This document shows positions 45,381 to 54,718 of a DNA stretch of 64,000 bases, in pieces. The stretch is from Paenibacillus lutimineralis (GTDB lineage Bacteria; Bacillota; Bacilli; Paenibacillales; Paenibacillaceae), in contig NZ_CP034346.1 of the NCBI RefSeq assembly GCF_003991425.1, positions 5,329,001-5,393,000 on the forward strand, read 5' to 3'. Position numbers and translations under genes: made by a program. The notes under the pieces were generated by a model. That model was not told the origin of the DNA. It did no database searches and was given only the letters and a program-made list of their open reading frames with translations. Position 1 is the first letter of the stretch, and each line of letters starts with the position of its first letter.

Positions 45381-46826
45381 TTATTTTGCGGGTGTGCGCA
45401 TCTCGGCCTGAATCTGTGCGAAGACATGCTCCACCCGCTCCATCCATTGTTCAGTCGTCATCTTCCCCGTCATAATCGGAGTCATGGACTGTCTGAATAG
45501 AACATTCTTAATATCGATCTTCGATCCCTTCGGCAGCGCCTTCCAATCTTGAAAGATCGTCGTTGCACCTTCATAGGCGCTGAACATCTCGTACACGCCT
45601 GGCGTTAGGTAGGGCTTCGAGAGCTCCTGGGCCCCCTTCAGAGCAAAGGCGCCATTGGATTTCTGCGCAAACAATTTGACCGATTCATCGGTGTACAGGA
45701 ACTTGAGAAACTCTTTGGCCAGCTCCGGATTTTTGGCCCGGAGGGGGATCGAGAATTGCTCATAGCTAGACAGAATATAGCGCTCGTCCTCCTTTTGGAA
45801 GACCGGCACTGGAATCATACCGAATTCAAAGCCCTCTTCCCGCGGCGAATCCTTCATTTCATTCTCCATCCAGTTCCCATTGACGATAAAAATAGCCTTG
45901 CCCTGCATCATATCGGTCTGGGATTGGGTATGGTTCAAATTCACCGTGCCATCCATTAAATAACCTTCGATGCCAATCTTTGCGAAGGTATCTAGTACCT
46001 TCTTCACCTCATCCGTCTTGAACGAACCCGGCTCATAGGAGAAAATCTTCTTCAATTGATCGATTCCCACCGCATTCGCTAGAGAAGGATACATGATCTC
46101 CTCCAGATAATCTGGATAAATCCCCTGATAAGTAAATAGAGCCCTCTTAATCTTATGGCCATTCGCATCGGTCAGATAGTTCTCCTCTTTCTCCAATTCC
46201 TTCCCGAGCTCGAAGAACTCGTCCCAGGTTTCCGGTAGCTTCCAGCCCTTCTCCCGGAACAGATTCTTATTGTAGATAAGACCCATAGGCCCTGCATTAA
46301 ACGGAGCCATATATATTTTGCCATCCTGATAAGGCGAGAACCTTGTACTCTCCAGCATGCCAGGCAGAACCATGTCCTTCAGCTTCATATCTTTATCAAG
46401 TGCCTTGCTCTCGAACACATCCGTAAGATCGAGCAGGCCCTTCTCTTTCACTAGTGAAGTAATTAATCCACTCTGCTCTGTATCGGCCACAGCCAACAGA
46501 TCCGGCGGATTGCCCGCAACGAGCTGAGGCCGGACAACATCGCCAATTCTCGGACTAATCGTCATATCGACCTTGACCCCGGGATAGGCTGCCTCAAATT
46601 TGCTGACGATCTCCTTCCAATATTCGGGGCCATATCCCCCCATGAATACCGCAATGCTTAATTCCTTATTTTTGAACTTTCTGGCGGCATTGTTCTGATC
46701 GCCATTCAAGACAGCTTCATCCGCAGGCCGCTCCGCCCCACGACCAATGATGATGTGGTTGCTTATATAAATAATACAGAAGAGACTTATCGCTACAATT
46801 ACTAATAGGCTGACTTTTTTCTTCAT
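45381..46826 (-). CDS. Membrane-anchored extracellular sugar-binding protein
   Basis: A 481-aa family 1 solute-binding protein. The N-terminal hydrophobic segment (residues 5-27) lacks a convincing lipobox: the only Cys (ISLFC) is not in an L-A/S-A/G-C context, so the protein is probably held by an uncleaved helix or released. The binding fold starts with KELSIAVFMGGYGPEYWKEI and continues to SIPLRAKNPELAKEFLKFLY. It is convergent with the kinase-regulator pair (3-nt gap) and separate from the permease operon. A role as a ligand-presenting partner of the kinase is an inference. Confidence 0.82.
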   Translation of the reverse strand: MKKKVSLLVIVAISLFCIIYISNHIIIGRGAERPADEAVLNGDQNNAARKFKNKELSIAVFMGGYGPEYWKEIVSKFEAAYPGVKVDMTISPRIGDVVRPQLVAGNPPDLLAVADTEQSGLITSLVKEKGLLDLTDVFESKALDKDMKLKDMVLPGMLESTRFSPYQDGKIYMAPFNAGPMGLIYNKNLFREKGWKLPETWDEFFELGKELEKEENYLTDANGHKIKRALFTYQGIYPDYLEEIMYPSLANAVGIDQLKKIFSYEPGSFKTDEVKKVLDTFAKIGIEGYLMDGTVNLNHTQSQTDMMQGKAIFIVNGNWMENEMKDSPREEGFEFGMIPVPVFQKEDERYILSSYEQFSIPLRAKNPELAKEFLKFLYTDESVKLFAQKSNGAFALKGAQELSKPYLTPGVYEMFSAYEGATTIFQDWKALPKGSKIDIKNVLFRQSMTPIMTGKMTTEQWMERVEHVFAQIQAEMRTPAK

Positions 46827-47160
46827 TGCGCTTCGGCTCCTAGATCCTATTATGTCTTATACCTCTTTCATTCTACTATAACATTCGATCGCCCCCCGTA
46901 AACGCAAAAATCCATGTACAAAATTAGCTTTTATTCCTGGGTTATGAATGATGCCGCCCCTACCCGAATTCCGATTATAGATAATTTTTGCATATCCATG
47001 GACTATTCTCATGACATCGCCTGAACCCATTGAAAGCGATGATCCAAGTAGGCTAATTTGAATATGCCGGAAGTCATCTGCCATCATTCGCAGGAGATGG
47101 CTCCGAGAAACATCAGAATTTTCACCAATCGTTGTACAGACAATTTCAGGAGGGGTAAAC
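46827..47160. other. Divergent regulatory region of the two binding proteins
   Basis: 334 nt between the two divergent binding-protein genes. This is the expected YesN-type target. I find no strong sigma-A hexamers and no clear inverted repeat. A minus-strand frame through it lacks a ribosome site. AGGAGG lies just before ATG 47161. Confidence 0.4.
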
Positions 47161-48528
47161 ATGAAAAAGCTTCTTAGCCTCGCGCTCGCAGCAACTCTTA
47201 CATTAAGCCTGGCTGCATGTGGCGGCAACAACAGCAGCACAAGCTCCAATTCAGGGAATGAGCCGGCTTCGGCCAACTCTCAAACAACCGGCAACGAGAA
47301 GCGTACTTTAAAAGTAGCCGCTTTGGAAACCGCTTACGGTGCGGATGTATGGCATGAAATTGCCACCGCTTTCGAGAAGGTCAATCCGGAAGTCAAGGTT
47401 GAACTGACCATCGACAAGAGTCTTGAAGACGTGATTGGACCGGGAATGAAATCCGGTGATTTCCCTGACGTCATCCATCTGGCGGTAGGGCAGCCTAAGG
47501 GCCTGACAGAAACCTTCGTGAAGGATAATAACCTTACCGATCTTACAGATGTACTCTACATGACGGTCCCAGGTGAAAGCGCTACCGTTGGCGACAAGCT
47601 GATTCCAGGCTTTACTGACACGTCCATCACCAACCCGTATGGAGACAGCAAGACCTATCTGATGCCTATGTTCTATAGCCCATGTGGGCTGTTCTTTAAC
47701 GCAGCGTTATTCGAACAGAAAGGCTGGGATGTACCGCAAACCTGGGATGAGATGTGGGCGCTGGGCGATAAAGCAAAAGCTGAAGGCATCTCTCTATTCG
47801 CCTATCCGACGACTGGATACTTCGACGCCTTCTTCTACGCTTTGTTGAATGAAGCCGGCGGACCAGAATTCTTCACAAGAGCGATGAATTACACAGAAGG
47901 AATCTGGCAGACACCAGAAGCTGCTAAAGCATTCGACGTGGTTGATAAGCTGGCCGGCTACACAGAAAAGACCGTACCTGCCAATGGCAACAAAGATAAT
48001 TTCGTAAAAAATCAACAGCTGATCCTCGATAACAAAGCGCTGTTCATGCCGAACGGTACCTGGGTAGTCGGTGAGATGAGCAAGGCGCCTCGTGCCGATG
48101 GCTTCAAATGGGGCTTCACGGCATTGCCTGCCTTGACCGACGGCGGAGAACGCTATTCCTATACGTTCTTTGAGCAGGTCTGGGTTCCAGCCAAAGCAGA
48201 GAATGCGGATTTGGCTAAGCAGTTCATTGCCTATCTGTATTCCGATGAAGCAGCTTCCACCTTTGCGAAGGTTGGTGCAGTTCAGCCGATTAAGGGAATG
48301 TCCGACAAACTGGACGGCGATAACAAATTGTTCTACAGCATTTATGATTCCGGCGCCAAGGCGGCCATGGGCGCATTTGCAACTACCGACCCGGTTGAGG
48401 GCGTAAGCATCTCGGACACCGTATTCGGTACTGTAGATTCGTTGGTAACAAAGTCCAAGACGAAGGATCAATGGGTTGAAGCCATTACAAAAGCGAGCGA
48501 TGCTCTGCGCGGCGCATTGAAGAAATAG
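47161..48528 (+). CDS. Carbohydrate ABC transporter binding lipoprotein
   Basis: A 455-aa extracellular substrate-binding lipoprotein. The signal peptide ends in lipobox LAAC (Cys20) followed by a Ser/Asn-rich linker. The mature part is a family 1 sugar-binding fold (WHEIATAFEKVNPEVKVELT; PQTWDEMWALGDKAK). It resembles NgcE-like binding proteins for N-acetyl-hexosamine sugars. Two permeases follow in the same operon. Confidence 0.9.
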   Translation: MKKLLSLALAATLTLSLAACGGNNSSTSSNSGNEPASANSQTTGNEKRTLKVAALETAYGADVWHEIATAFEKVNPEVKVELTIDKSLEDVIGPGMKSGDFPDVIHLAVGQPKGLTETFVKDNNLTDLTDVLYMTVPGESATVGDKLIPGFTDTSITNPYGDSKTYLMPMFYSPCGLFFNAALFEQKGWDVPQTWDEMWALGDKAKAEGISLFAYPTTGYFDAFFYALLNEAGGPEFFTRAMNYTEGIWQTPEAAKAFDVVDKLAGYTEKTVPANGNKDNFVKNQQLILDNKALFMPNGTWVVGEMSKAPRADGFKWGFTALPALTDGGERYSYTFFEQVWVPAKAENADLAKQFIAYLYSDEAASTFAKVGAVQPIKGMSDKLDGDNKLFYSIYDSGAKAAMGAFATTDPVEGVSISDTVFGTVDSLVTKSKTKDQWVEAITKASDALRGALKK

Positions 48529-48626
48529 AATAGTTGCCCGGTATGAGCTAAGTAAGCATATTAAAAATGATGGTGGTCAGCCCAGGCTGTCCACCGTTAT
48601 TTTTACCTTAGGAGGGAGCTGGACCC

Positions 48627-49520
48627 ATGAATAACAGAAAAGGACGCGGCCGGTTCATATTTTTCTGTCTTGCGCCTGCAGTCATTCTTTTTACCATCTT
48701 TCTGATTATTCCTACGATTGACGTTTTCCGCATGTCCCTATATAAATGGGGCGGCTATACAGATAATAAAACCTTTGTAGGAATGCAAAATTTCTCGAAG
48801 CTGTTCCAGAGCGATAAATTCTATCAATCGTTCCAGAACAGCATTCTGCTGATCGTCGTTGTGTCCATCGTGACCTTCGCCTTCGCTCTAATCTTTGCAT
48901 CTATGCTGTCACGCGAGAAATTAAAAGGACAAAATTTCTTTCGGATCATCTTTTATATTCCAAACATTCTGTCCATCGTCGTCATCAGTGCTATTTTCTC
49001 AGCGATTTATGACCCGAACAGCGGACTGTTGAACGCATTCCTGAATTTGTTCCGCAGTGCCACCTCAGACCCGATTCTCTGGCTCGGTGATCAGAAGATC
49101 GTCATTTACAGCTTGAGCGGTGCCATGGTCTGGCAGGCCATCGGCTACTACATGGTTATGTATATGGCGAGTATGGCCAACATTCCCGAGAGCCTGTACG
49201 AATCTGCCGATCTCGAAGGGGCCGGTCGAATTCATCAATTTTTCAGCATCACCATTCCGCTGATCTGGACGAATATCCGAACGACGCTGACCTTTTTCAT
49301 CATCAGTACGATCAACATGAGCTTCTTGTTCGTCATGGCGATGACGGGCGGCGGACCGGACGGTGCGACCGAAGTGTTCCTCAGCTATATGTACAAGGAA
49401 GCTTACACGAATTCCTCATATGGCTACGGTATGGCCATCGGCGTTATCGTATTTCTGTTCTCGTTCGCGCTTGCCGCTATACTGAATGCGGTCACCAAGC
49501 GAGAGCACTTGGAATATTAA
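48627..49520 (+). CDS. Sugar ABC transporter permease 1 (MalF type)
   Basis: A 297-aa CUT1-family permease with six transmembrane helices. The cytoplasmic EAA loop is YESADLEGAGRIHQFFSITIP, where the ATPase docks. TGGGPDGATEVF near residue 240 is a standard MalF-type block. It lies 98 nt after the binding-protein gene and 12 nt before the second permease. Ribosome site GGAGG. Confidence 0.93.
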   Translation: MNNRKGRGRFIFFCLAPAVILFTIFLIIPTIDVFRMSLYKWGGYTDNKTFVGMQNFSKLFQSDKFYQSFQNSILLIVVVSIVTFAFALIFASMLSREKLKGQNFFRIIFYIPNILSIVVISAIFSAIYDPNSGLLNAFLNLFRSATSDPILWLGDQKIVIYSLSGAMVWQAIGYYMVMYMASMANIPESLYESADLEGAGRIHQFFSITIPLIWTNIRTTLTFFIISTINMSFLFVMAMTGGGPDGATEVFLSYMYKEAYTNSSYGYGMAIGVIVFLFSFALAAILNAVTKREHLEY

Positions 49521-49532
49521 GGAGGGGACAAA

Positions 49533-50417
49533 ATGAATCCAGAACATCAGCATAGCAGCAATAAATTGTATAAATTCTTCATTTACCTTCTGCTGATTGC
49601 CCTTGCGGTCGTCATCATCGTCCCTGTCGGCTGGGCCTTCCTCGCTTCGATCAAGCAGGACGTTGAATTCTATGGCAGCCCTTGGGCTCTCCCGGAAGGA
49701 TTCCATCTTCAGAACTTTGCGGATGCCTGGCAGAAGGCGAAGATGGGCAGCTACATGCTCAACTCCGTGGTTACGACAGCGATTGCCCTTGTTTTGCTGC
49801 TCGTCATAGCCTTGCCGGCAGCCTATGTGCTGGCAAGATACAAGTTCAGAAGCAGCAGCTTCTGGAACATGCTATTTATGGCTGGTTTATTTATCAACAT
49901 TAACTATATCGTCGTTCCGATCTTTTTGATGCTCAACAATGGGGATAAATCGCTGCGCAGCCTTCTCGGGCAGCCCTTCCTCCTCAACAATCTGTTCATT
50001 CTGGCGCTCGTCTATGCCGCAATGGCTCTGCCCTTTACGATCTACCTGCTATCGGGGTATTTCAAGACATTACCTAAGGAATATGAAGAAGCTGCTTCCG
50101 TGGATGGTGCCGGTTATTTCCGTACGATGGTTCAGGTCATTATGCCAATGGCCAAGCCAAGCATTGTTACCGTCATTCTGTTCAACTTCCTCTCGTTCTG
50201 GAACGAGTATATTATCTCGATGACTTTGCTGACCAAACCGGGGCTAAGAACGCTGCCTGTAGGTTTGATGAACCTGATGGCCGCTCAGAAATCCGCCGTC
50301 CAATACGGCCAGATGTATGCGGGTCTGGTGCTGGTTATGCTGCCGACCCTGATCCTCTATATGCTTGTACAAAAAAAGCTCACCCAAGGCATGACTATGG
50401 GCGGGCTGAAAGGGTAA
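49533..50417 (+). CDS. Sugar ABC transporter permease 2 (MalG type)
   Basis: A 294-aa CUT1 permease, six helices, with EAA loop EEAASVDGAGYFRTMVQVIMP and the MalG-type FNFLSFWNEYI block. It forms the membrane pore with permease 1. No ATPase gene is in the operon; in Bacillota such systems commonly share MsmX. AGGAGG precedes the ATG. Confidence 0.93.
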   Translation: MNPEHQHSSNKLYKFFIYLLLIALAVVIIVPVGWAFLASIKQDVEFYGSPWALPEGFHLQNFADAWQKAKMGSYMLNSVVTTAIALVLLLVIALPAAYVLARYKFRSSSFWNMLFMAGLFININYIVVPIFLMLNNGDKSLRSLLGQPFLLNNLFILALVYAAMALPFTIYLLSGYFKTLPKEYEEAASVDGAGYFRTMVQVIMPMAKPSIVTVILFNFLSFWNEYIISMTLLTKPGLRTLPVGLMNLMAAQKSAVQYGQMYAGLVLVMLPTLILYMLVQKKLTQGMTMGGLKG

Positions 50418-50423
50418 GGTGCC

Positions 50424-50606
50424 ATGATGAACGATTCTCCGAGAACGATGCTACGTTATTTACTCATGCTGATCGTTTTTATTATCGCCATGACCCTGGT
50501 CATCACCGGCCAGAAGAGTATTGGTCCCGCCGGGCTAAGTACGATGCTAATCGGGCTTGGCCTGCTGGTTGGCCTGCTGTGGTTCTATAATCGACAATAT
50601 AAATAG
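50424..50606 (+). CDS. 60-aa two-helix membrane protein
   Basis: A short protein, 6 nt after permease 2 and 12 nt before the phosphorylase gene. Helices at about 11-28 and 37-54 are separated by GQKSIGPAG; the C-terminus is aromatic and basic (WFYNRQYK). The start is ATG 50424 or the next codon; AAGG lies upstream. I cannot name the family with confidence. Tight placement suggests a transporter accessory subunit. Confidence 0.75.
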   Translation: MMNDSPRTMLRYLLMLIVFIIAMTLVITGQKSIGPAGLSTMLIGLGLLVGLLWFYNRQYK

Positions 50607-50618
50607 GAGTGATTCTCT

Positions 50619-52793
50619 ATGGCTAACAGACAAGGCCGTGTCACGATTCCAACAGATCTGGACGTCATCTCACAAACCCATGAAATTATGAAGCGCTGGG
50701 GCGCCGATGCTATACGGGACTGCGACGGCACCGACTTCCCGTCTGAGCTCAGCGAGATTGGGGCCAAAGTCTATTCTACTTACTATACGACCCGAAAAGA
50801 TAATGAATGGGCGCTGGCGAATCCGGATGAGATCCAGCAAATGTACTTAATGACCCCATTCCATACGGCCTCAAGCGCAGAGCTGTCTATTCCGCTGATG
50901 AAGGGCCTCTATCCAGATATGCTCAAGGTGAATGATCGTGATGATATTACACGCTGGTGGGAAGTTATGGATCGTACAAGTGGCGAAGTCGTGCCGACCG
51001 CACAGTGGAGCTATGATCCAGCAACGGAGAGCGTGACGATTGAGGCCGTACCGTACCATGACTATACAGTAAGCTTCCTCGCATATATCATGTGGGATCC
51101 GGTTCACATGTACAATTCCGTCGTTAATGACTGGAAAGACGTAGAGCATCAAGTCACTTTCGATGTCAGACAGCCCAAGACGCATAAATTTACGATGGAG
51201 CGGATTCGCAAATTTATAGAGGAGCATCCTTATGTCAATGTGATCCGATTCACAACATTCTTCCATCAATTTACGCTTATCTTCGATGAGCTGGCTCGAG
51301 AGAAATATGTGGATTGGTACGGCTATTCCGCTTCGGTCAGCCCCTATATTCTTGAGCAATTCGAGCAGGAAGTCGGCTATACATTCCGGCCCGAATTTAT
51401 CATCGATCAAGGTTATTTCAACAATATGTACCGGATTCCCTCCAAGGAGTTCCGTGATTTCCAGGCCTTCCAGCGGCGTGAAGTTGCCAAACTGGCCAAG
51501 GAGATGGTCGATATTGTCCATGAATGCGGTAAGGAAGCGATGATGTTCCTCGGCGATCATTGGATCGGCACTGAGCCGTTCATGGAGGAATTCGCCTCGA
51601 TTGGGTTGGATGCGGTTGTTGGCAGTGTGGGCAACGGCTCGACCCTGCGCCTAATTAGCGATATTCCCGGTGTAAAATATACAGAAGGACGGTTCCTACC
51701 CTACTTCTTCCCGGACACCTTCCATGAAGGTGGAGACCCGGTACGAGAAGCCAAAGTGAACTGGGTAACGGCCCGCCGCGCCATTCTACGCAAACCAATC
51801 GACCGGATCGGCTATGGCGGTTATCTGAAGCTAGCGCTCGATTTTCCTGAATTCGTTGATTATGTGGAGAGCGTCTGCGATGAATTCCGGACGTTGTATG
51901 ACAATGTTCAAGGAACAACGCCTTATTGCGTGAAGACGGTAGCTGTACTCAATTGCTGGGGCAAGATGAGAGCCTGGGGCAATCATATGGTTCACCATGC
52001 CCTCTACTACAAGCCTAACTACAGCTATGCCGGCATTATTGAGACGCTCTCCGGTGCTCCATTTGACGTGAGATTCATCAGCTTCGAAGATATCAAGCAA
52101 AACCCGTCCATCTTAGGGGATATCGATGTTATTCTCAATGTTGGAGATGGCGATACCGCTTATACAGGCGGCGACTGGTGGCTAGACTCGGACATCGCTA
52201 TCGCTATTAAGAAATTCGTGCATGAAGGCGGCGGCTTCATCGGCGTTGGTGAGCCTGCAGCTCACCAGGCCAATGGGCGCTACTTCCAGCTGACCAATAT
52301 TCTTGGTGTAGAGCAGGAACGAGGCTTCACACTGGGCTATGATAAATATAATTGGACCGAGCATGATCATTTCATTACCACCGATTGCAAAATCGATGAC
52401 CAAGGACATAAGCTGATCGATTTTGGCGAGGGCAAGAAAAATGTGTTCGCCCTTGAAGGAACGACCGTACTGCGCCATATTGACAAAGAAGTGCAGCTTG
52501 CCATAAATGAGTTTGGCCGGGGACGTGGAGTATACATCAGCGGCCTTCCTTACAGCTTCGAGAACAGCCGGCTGCTGTATCGCGCCATTCTGTGGAGCGC
52601 CCATGGCGAGGATGAGCTGCATTGCTGGTTCAGCGATAACTACAATGTCGAAGTTCATGCTTATGTGAAGAACGGCAAATACTGCGTAGTTAATAACACC
52701 TATGAGCCGCAGCAGACCACCGTCTATCGTGGAGATGGTTCCAGCTTCGAGCTCCAGCTGGATGCGAACGAGATTAAGTGGTACGAGATTTAA
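50619..52793 (+). CDS. gnpA: GH112 beta-galactoside phosphorylase (galacto-/lacto-N-biose type)
   Basis: A 724-aa cytoplasmic glycoside phosphorylase of family GH112. It splits beta-1,3-galactosyl-N-acetylhexosamines with phosphate to galactose 1-phosphate and GalNAc or GlcNAc; some relatives use galactosyl-rhamnose. The TIM-barrel N-terminal half ends with Asp313 in FLGDHWIG, which has the position of the catalytic acid in the Bifidobacterium enzyme as I recall it. A glutamine-amidotransferase-like middle domain (FVHEGGGFIGVGEP) and a beta C-terminal domain follow. AGGAG lies 9 nt before the ATG. It closes the transporter operon. Confidence 0.9.
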   Translation: MANRQGRVTIPTDLDVISQTHEIMKRWGADAIRDCDGTDFPSELSEIGAKVYSTYYTTRKDNEWALANPDEIQQMYLMTPFHTASSAELSIPLMKGLYPDMLKVNDRDDITRWWEVMDRTSGEVVPTAQWSYDPATESVTIEAVPYHDYTVSFLAYIMWDPVHMYNSVVNDWKDVEHQVTFDVRQPKTHKFTMERIRKFIEEHPYVNVIRFTTFFHQFTLIFDELAREKYVDWYGYSASVSPYILEQFEQEVGYTFRPEFIIDQGYFNNMYRIPSKEFRDFQAFQRREVAKLAKEMVDIVHECGKEAMMFLGDHWIGTEPFMEEFASIGLDAVVGSVGNGSTLRLISDIPGVKYTEGRFLPYFFPDTFHEGGDPVREAKVNWVTARRAILRKPIDRIGYGGYLKLALDFPEFVDYVESVCDEFRTLYDNVQGTTPYCVKTVAVLNCWGKMRAWGNHMVHHALYYKPNYSYAGIIETLSGAPFDVRFISFEDIKQNPSILGDIDVILNVGDGDTAYTGGDWWLDSDIAIAIKKFVHEGGGFIGVGEPAAHQANGRYFQLTNILGVEQERGFTLGYDKYNWTEHDHFITTDCKIDDQGHKLIDFGEGKKNVFALEGTTVLRHIDKEVQLAINEFGRGRGVYISGLPYSFENSRLLYRAILWSAHGEDELHCWFSDNYNVEVHAYVKNGKYCVVNNTYEPQQTTVYRGDGSSFELQLDANEIKWYEI

Positions 52794-52811
52794 TAAATAG
52801 CCGTACAAATA

Positions 52812-52866
52812 GAAAGAAACCAATCCATGCGGACTTTGATTGTCCGCGAAGGATTGGTTTCTTTTT
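52812..52866 (+). terminator. Terminator of the GH112 operon
   Basis: AAAGAAACCAATCC pairs with GGATTGGTTTCTTT, with inner GCGGAC/GTCCGC, and is followed by TTTTTC. Confidence 0.9.
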
Positions 52867-53123
52867 CATAAACTCCCTAAACTGAAAATAAGTGCTTATA
52901 TACAACTAATTCAGCTATTATGAGAAAAATTTTGCATATAACTGCTTTTATACACTTATTTGATTGATATTTCTTAATATCGAAACCTAAATAAGAAAAT
53001 AGCTGCGTATACGCAGCTATTTTCTGAATACAAGAGAATTTCTGTTCAATAAGTGTATTTCTGCAATTATCTTTTTCGATTTAGCGGCTACTGAAGCGCT
53101 TATTGACATGTACTAGTTTCTTA
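52867..53123. repeat. AT-rich region of related inverted repeats
   Basis: No ORF. Three hairpin-forming units follow one another: AAATAAGTG/CACTTATTT (from about 52886), the 32-bp palindrome at 52994-53025, and CAATAAG/CTTATTG (53048-53105). They share words such as AATAAGTG, AGCTATT and CTGC. This is distinct from the GTTCAAAAAG family. Confidence 0.6.
52994..53025. terminator. Perfect 32-bp palindrome, possible metQ terminator
   Basis: AGAAAATAGCTGCGTA is followed directly by its exact reverse complement. It lies about 100 nt past the metQ stop. On the minus strand TTATTT follows, weak for a terminator. Confidence 0.5.
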
Positions 53124-53981
53124 TTAAAATACAGGTACGAGTGCACCTTTATACGTATCCTCGATAAATTTCTTAGTATCATCGGAAGTCAGCGCCTTGG
53201 CCAGCTTCTGGATTGCATCGGAATCCTTATTGTCTGGACGGGAAACGAGAATGTTCGTATAAGGAGAATCTTTGTCCTCGATGAACAGAGCGTCAGTCAT
53301 TGGATTTAGATCAGCCTTAAGCGCATAGTTCGTATTGATCAGAGCCAGGTCAACCTCATCCAATTGACGTGGCAGCATTGCTGCATCCACCTCTTTGAAC
53401 TTCAGGTTCTTCGGATTTTCTGTAATATCTTTGGAAGTAGCTGTAACTCCAGCATCCGGGTTCAGCTTGACCAGACCTTGCTTCTCGAGCAAGAGCAGCG
53501 CGCGTCCGCCGTTTGTTGCATCATTAGGAATTGCAATCGTAGCACCGTCTGCAATTTCATCCTTGGACTTAATTTTCTTCGAATATGCACCAAATGGTTC
53601 AACATGCACACCTACGACAGATACCAGGTCGAAGTTGTTCTGTTTGTTCTGTTCGTCAAGATAAGGCTGATGTTGGAAGTAGTTCGCATCCAACTGCTTC
53701 TCGAATACTTGCACGTTCGGCTGTACATAGTCAGAGAATTCCTTGACTTCAAGCTCAATGCCTTCTTCCTTCAGCGCTGGAGCAATATGCTTAAGAATGT
53801 CCGCATGAGGCGAAGTCGCCCCAACAACCAGCTTCACAGGCTTATCAGTCTGCGTATTCTCGCTTCCGGCAGCACTGCTATTGCCCGCCGTATTATTCGC
53901 TCCCTTGTCTCCGTTGCTTCCGCAAGCAGATACCACCAACACCAACACAAGCGTTAACAGGGTAAGACTCCACTTCTTCAT
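53124..53981 (-). CDS. metQ: Methionine ABC transporter binding lipoprotein
   Basis: A 285-aa NlpA-family lipoprotein that binds methionine (often D and L forms). Signal peptide with lipobox VSAC; then VKLVVGATSPHADILKHIAP, the family's first block, and DAAMLPRQLDEVDLALINTNYAL, which contacts substrate. It is the third gene of metNPQ under the SAM riboswitch. Confidence 0.94.
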   Translation of the reverse strand: MKKWSLTLLTLVLVLVVSACGSNGDKGANNTAGNSSAAGSENTQTDKPVKLVVGATSPHADILKHIAPALKEEGIELEVKEFSDYVQPNVQVFEKQLDANYFQHQPYLDEQNKQNNFDLVSVVGVHVEPFGAYSKKIKSKDEIADGATIAIPNDATNGGRALLLLEKQGLVKLNPDAGVTATSKDITENPKNLKFKEVDAAMLPRQLDEVDLALINTNYALKADLNPMTDALFIEDKDSPYTNILVSRPDNKDSDAIQKLAKALTSDDTKKFIEDTYKGALVPVF

Positions 53982-54046
53982 ACAGTATGACCTCCTAATA
54001 ATTAAATTTGAATAAGGACAGGACAGCTTATATATTTTGTAATTCC

Positions 54047-54718
54047 TTATTTCCTCGTAAAATAAATGACCAGCCGGTCGCCCAGCATTTGCAGCACCTG
54101 TACCAAAATAACCATGAAAATAACCGAAACAATCATAACTTCCTTCTCATAACGGTAGTAACCATACCTGATAGCCAGATCCCCCAGGCCACCACCGCCA
54201 ATCATTCCTGACATCGCGGTATAAGAGACGAGGGTGACTATCGTGATCGTGATCCCTGCGAGCAGCCCAGGCAATGATTCCGGCAACAGCACCTTGCGGA
54301 TAACCTGGAACGGGGTCGCCCCCATCGCCTGCGAAGCTTCGATCACACCGCGATCCACTTCGCGCAGTGCCGTCTCAACGAGACGAGCGAAGAACGGAGC
54401 AGCAGCGATCACGAGCGGAGGAATCGTCCCTTGCACACCGGAGGAGACTCCGACAATGGCACGGGTTAGCGGGATTAGAGCAACGATCAGAATGATGAAC
54501 GGTACCGAACGGATAATGTTAACGATAAATGACATGACTCTGTATACCCATTGCAATACCGTGGAATTGGAACGCGAGGAAACATATAACAGTACCCCCA
54601 GCGGTAAGCCAATAACTAGCGTAAACAAGGTTGAATATAGCATCATCTGCAGCGTATCCACCGAAGCCGTTCCCATCTCCGACCAATCAATCTTCGAGAA
54701 ATCAAGACCCCACATCAC
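54047..54718 (-). CDS. metP: Methionine ABC transporter permease
   Basis: A 223-aa MetI/MetP permease with five helices and the EAA loop VIEASQAMGATPFQVIRKVLLP. Its start (GTG 54718, or the next codon ATG 54715 in a TGATG overlap) overlaps the metN stop, and GGAGG lies inside the metN end, so the two are translationally coupled. Confidence 0.93.
   Translation of the reverse strand: MMWGLDFSKIDWSEMGTASVDTLQMMLYSTLFTLVIGLPLGVLLYVSSRSNSTVLQWVYRVMSFIVNIIRSVPFIILIVALIPLTRAIVGVSSGVQGTIPPLVIAAAPFFARLVETALREVDRGVIEASQAMGATPFQVIRKVLLPESLPGLLAGITITIVTLVSYTAMSGMIGGGGLGDLAIRYGYYRYEKEVMIVSVIFMVILVQVLQMLGDRLVIYFTRK

Noticed and set aside
46857..47276. 139-codon minus-strand frame across the binding-protein promoter region
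   Set aside because: It is out of frame on the antisense of the lipoprotein signal peptide, shows no family features and has no ribosome site.
42016..52793. Possibility of a recently acquired genomic island with integrase
   Set aside because: No integrase, transposase, tRNA or flanking direct repeat was seen, and codon use looks like the neighbours.
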